Assembly: GCF_000156195.1 (NCBI RefSeq)
Contig: NZ_GG688326.1
Location: 40,348-104,347 of the forward strand
Reading direction: 5' to 3'
DNA: 64,000 nt
Origin: Bacteroides finegoldii DSM 17565
Lineage (GTDB): Bacteria > Bacteroidota > Bacteroidia > Bacteroidales > Bacteroidaceae
The notes beneath the pieces are model-generated. The model was not told the origin of the DNA, made no database searches, and saw only the letters and a list, made by a program, of their open reading frames with translations. The position numbers were made by a program, and so were the translations under genes. This document shows positions 63,611 to 64,000 of this stretch, piece after piece. Numbering within the stretch: position 1 is the first letter of the stretch; every line of letters begins with the position of its first letter.

Positions 63611-64000
63611 ATGGTAAAGATACAAAAAATCTCAGAAATCGAACCTTGTTTGGGTTTTACCGAGTTCGATATGCTTAAAAAATATCGTCAAAGTTTTGCA
63701 ACGAGTGAATTAGGTCGACTCCATTCTCTATTCCCTTTCTCGGAACTGGCCCGACAAATGCATTTGAAGTCCTCTGCTTTGGGTCGTAAAAGTTATTTTT
63801 CTCCCGAAGGTAAAATAGCCTTGATGGTCTTGAAGTCCTATACCAACTTTTCCGATGCACAACTGATTGAGCATTTAAACGGTAATATTCATTACCAGTT
63901 GTTTTGTGGTGTCCAGATTGATCCGCTTCATCCACTAACCAATCCTAAAATCGTCAGTGCAATTCGTCAGGAACTAGCGAATCGCCTTGACGTTGAGTCC
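63611..64000 (+). CDS. IS transposase, N-terminal part (runs off the window)
   Basis: ATG 63611 opens a frame that stays open to the end (130 residues). The start is MVKIQKISEIEPCLGFTEFD; residues about 40-100 (ELARQMHLKSSALGRKSYFSPEGKIALMVLKSYTNFSDAQLIEHLNGNIHYQLFCG) match the N-terminal DUF772-type domain of IS1182/ISNCY-like transposases. The catalytic DDE part would lie outside. The G/C-rich stretch at 63558-63592 (runs of C and G around AACGG) may hold the left inverted repeat; the other end is not visible. Confidence 0.8.
   Translation, partial: MVKIQKISEIEPCLGFTEFDMLKKYRQSFATSELGRLHSLFPFSELARQMHLKSSALGRKSYFSPEGKIALMVLKSYTNFSDAQLIEHLNGNIHYQLFCGVQIDPLHPLTNPKIVSAIRQELANRLDVES

Overview
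The window is chromosomal DNA from a Bacteroides species close to the B. thetaiotaomicron/B. ovatus group. The evidence is a starch-utilisation (Sus) locus, NigD-like and DUF6242 lipoproteins, an argF'-type carbamoyltransferase, promoters of the TTTG/TAnnTTTG type and an acetate-kinase/Pta pair beside the Sus region. The species itself is inferred, not proven.

Layout. (1) 1-1880: the 3' end of a VirE/DUF3874 ATPase gene, then a C-terminal remnant of a GH3 glycosidase. (2) 1881-16154: a 14.3-kb integrated element flanked by a 28-bp direct repeat (one mismatch) that matches the 3' end of tRNA-Leu(UAA). It carries a tyrosine integrase, an excisionase-like HTH protein, a RecA-like replication ATPase, a Toprim/zinc-ribbon primase-like protein, a RusA-like resolvase, one large phage-tail-like gene and two different terminase-small-subunit-like genes. 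One of those two is frameshifted. It also carries a divergently controlled XRE/Fic cargo module and a run of very small genes. I see no large terminase, portal, capsid or conjugation gene. This layout resembles phage satellites (PICI-like islands), although a decayed prophage is the main alternative. A nine-copy ACCGT/ACGGT inverted iteron cluster between the replication genes is a candidate origin. Several 11-bp tandem doublets sit near the right end.

(3) 16139-41271: housekeeping DNA. It holds tRNA-Leu and tRNA-Gly; a minus-strand run prmC-recX-pyrE-SRPBCC-argH (recX is split at an A8 run); ribD; a DUF6242 lipoprotein, uppS, bamA and two Skp/OmpH chaperones (envelope assembly); murI; a PLP aminotransferase; and proB-proA-argF' (proline and arginine synthesis). 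A minus-strand operon PASTA-rluD-ddl-acyltransferase-nigD-rhodanese follows, then rpmH, efp and an alkaline phosphatase. (4) 41359-54545: a Sus-type locus with a SusR-like membrane regulator divergent from susB-susC-susD-susE/F-like-GH13. It has no susA and no separate susF. The single SusE/F-like protein is long, and the terminal GH13 enzyme carries an early-set domain. (5) 54681-64000: lpxH, a DUF59 protein, radC, a family-2 glycosyltransferase, ackA-pta, a LrgA/LrgB pair, a DUF2156 protein, a GNAT protein and the start of an IS transposase running off the edge.

Intergenic structure includes two copies of an 18-21-bp inverted repeat placed between convergent genes, and four CCCGGG-centred palindromes at an exact 23-bp period upstream of radC.
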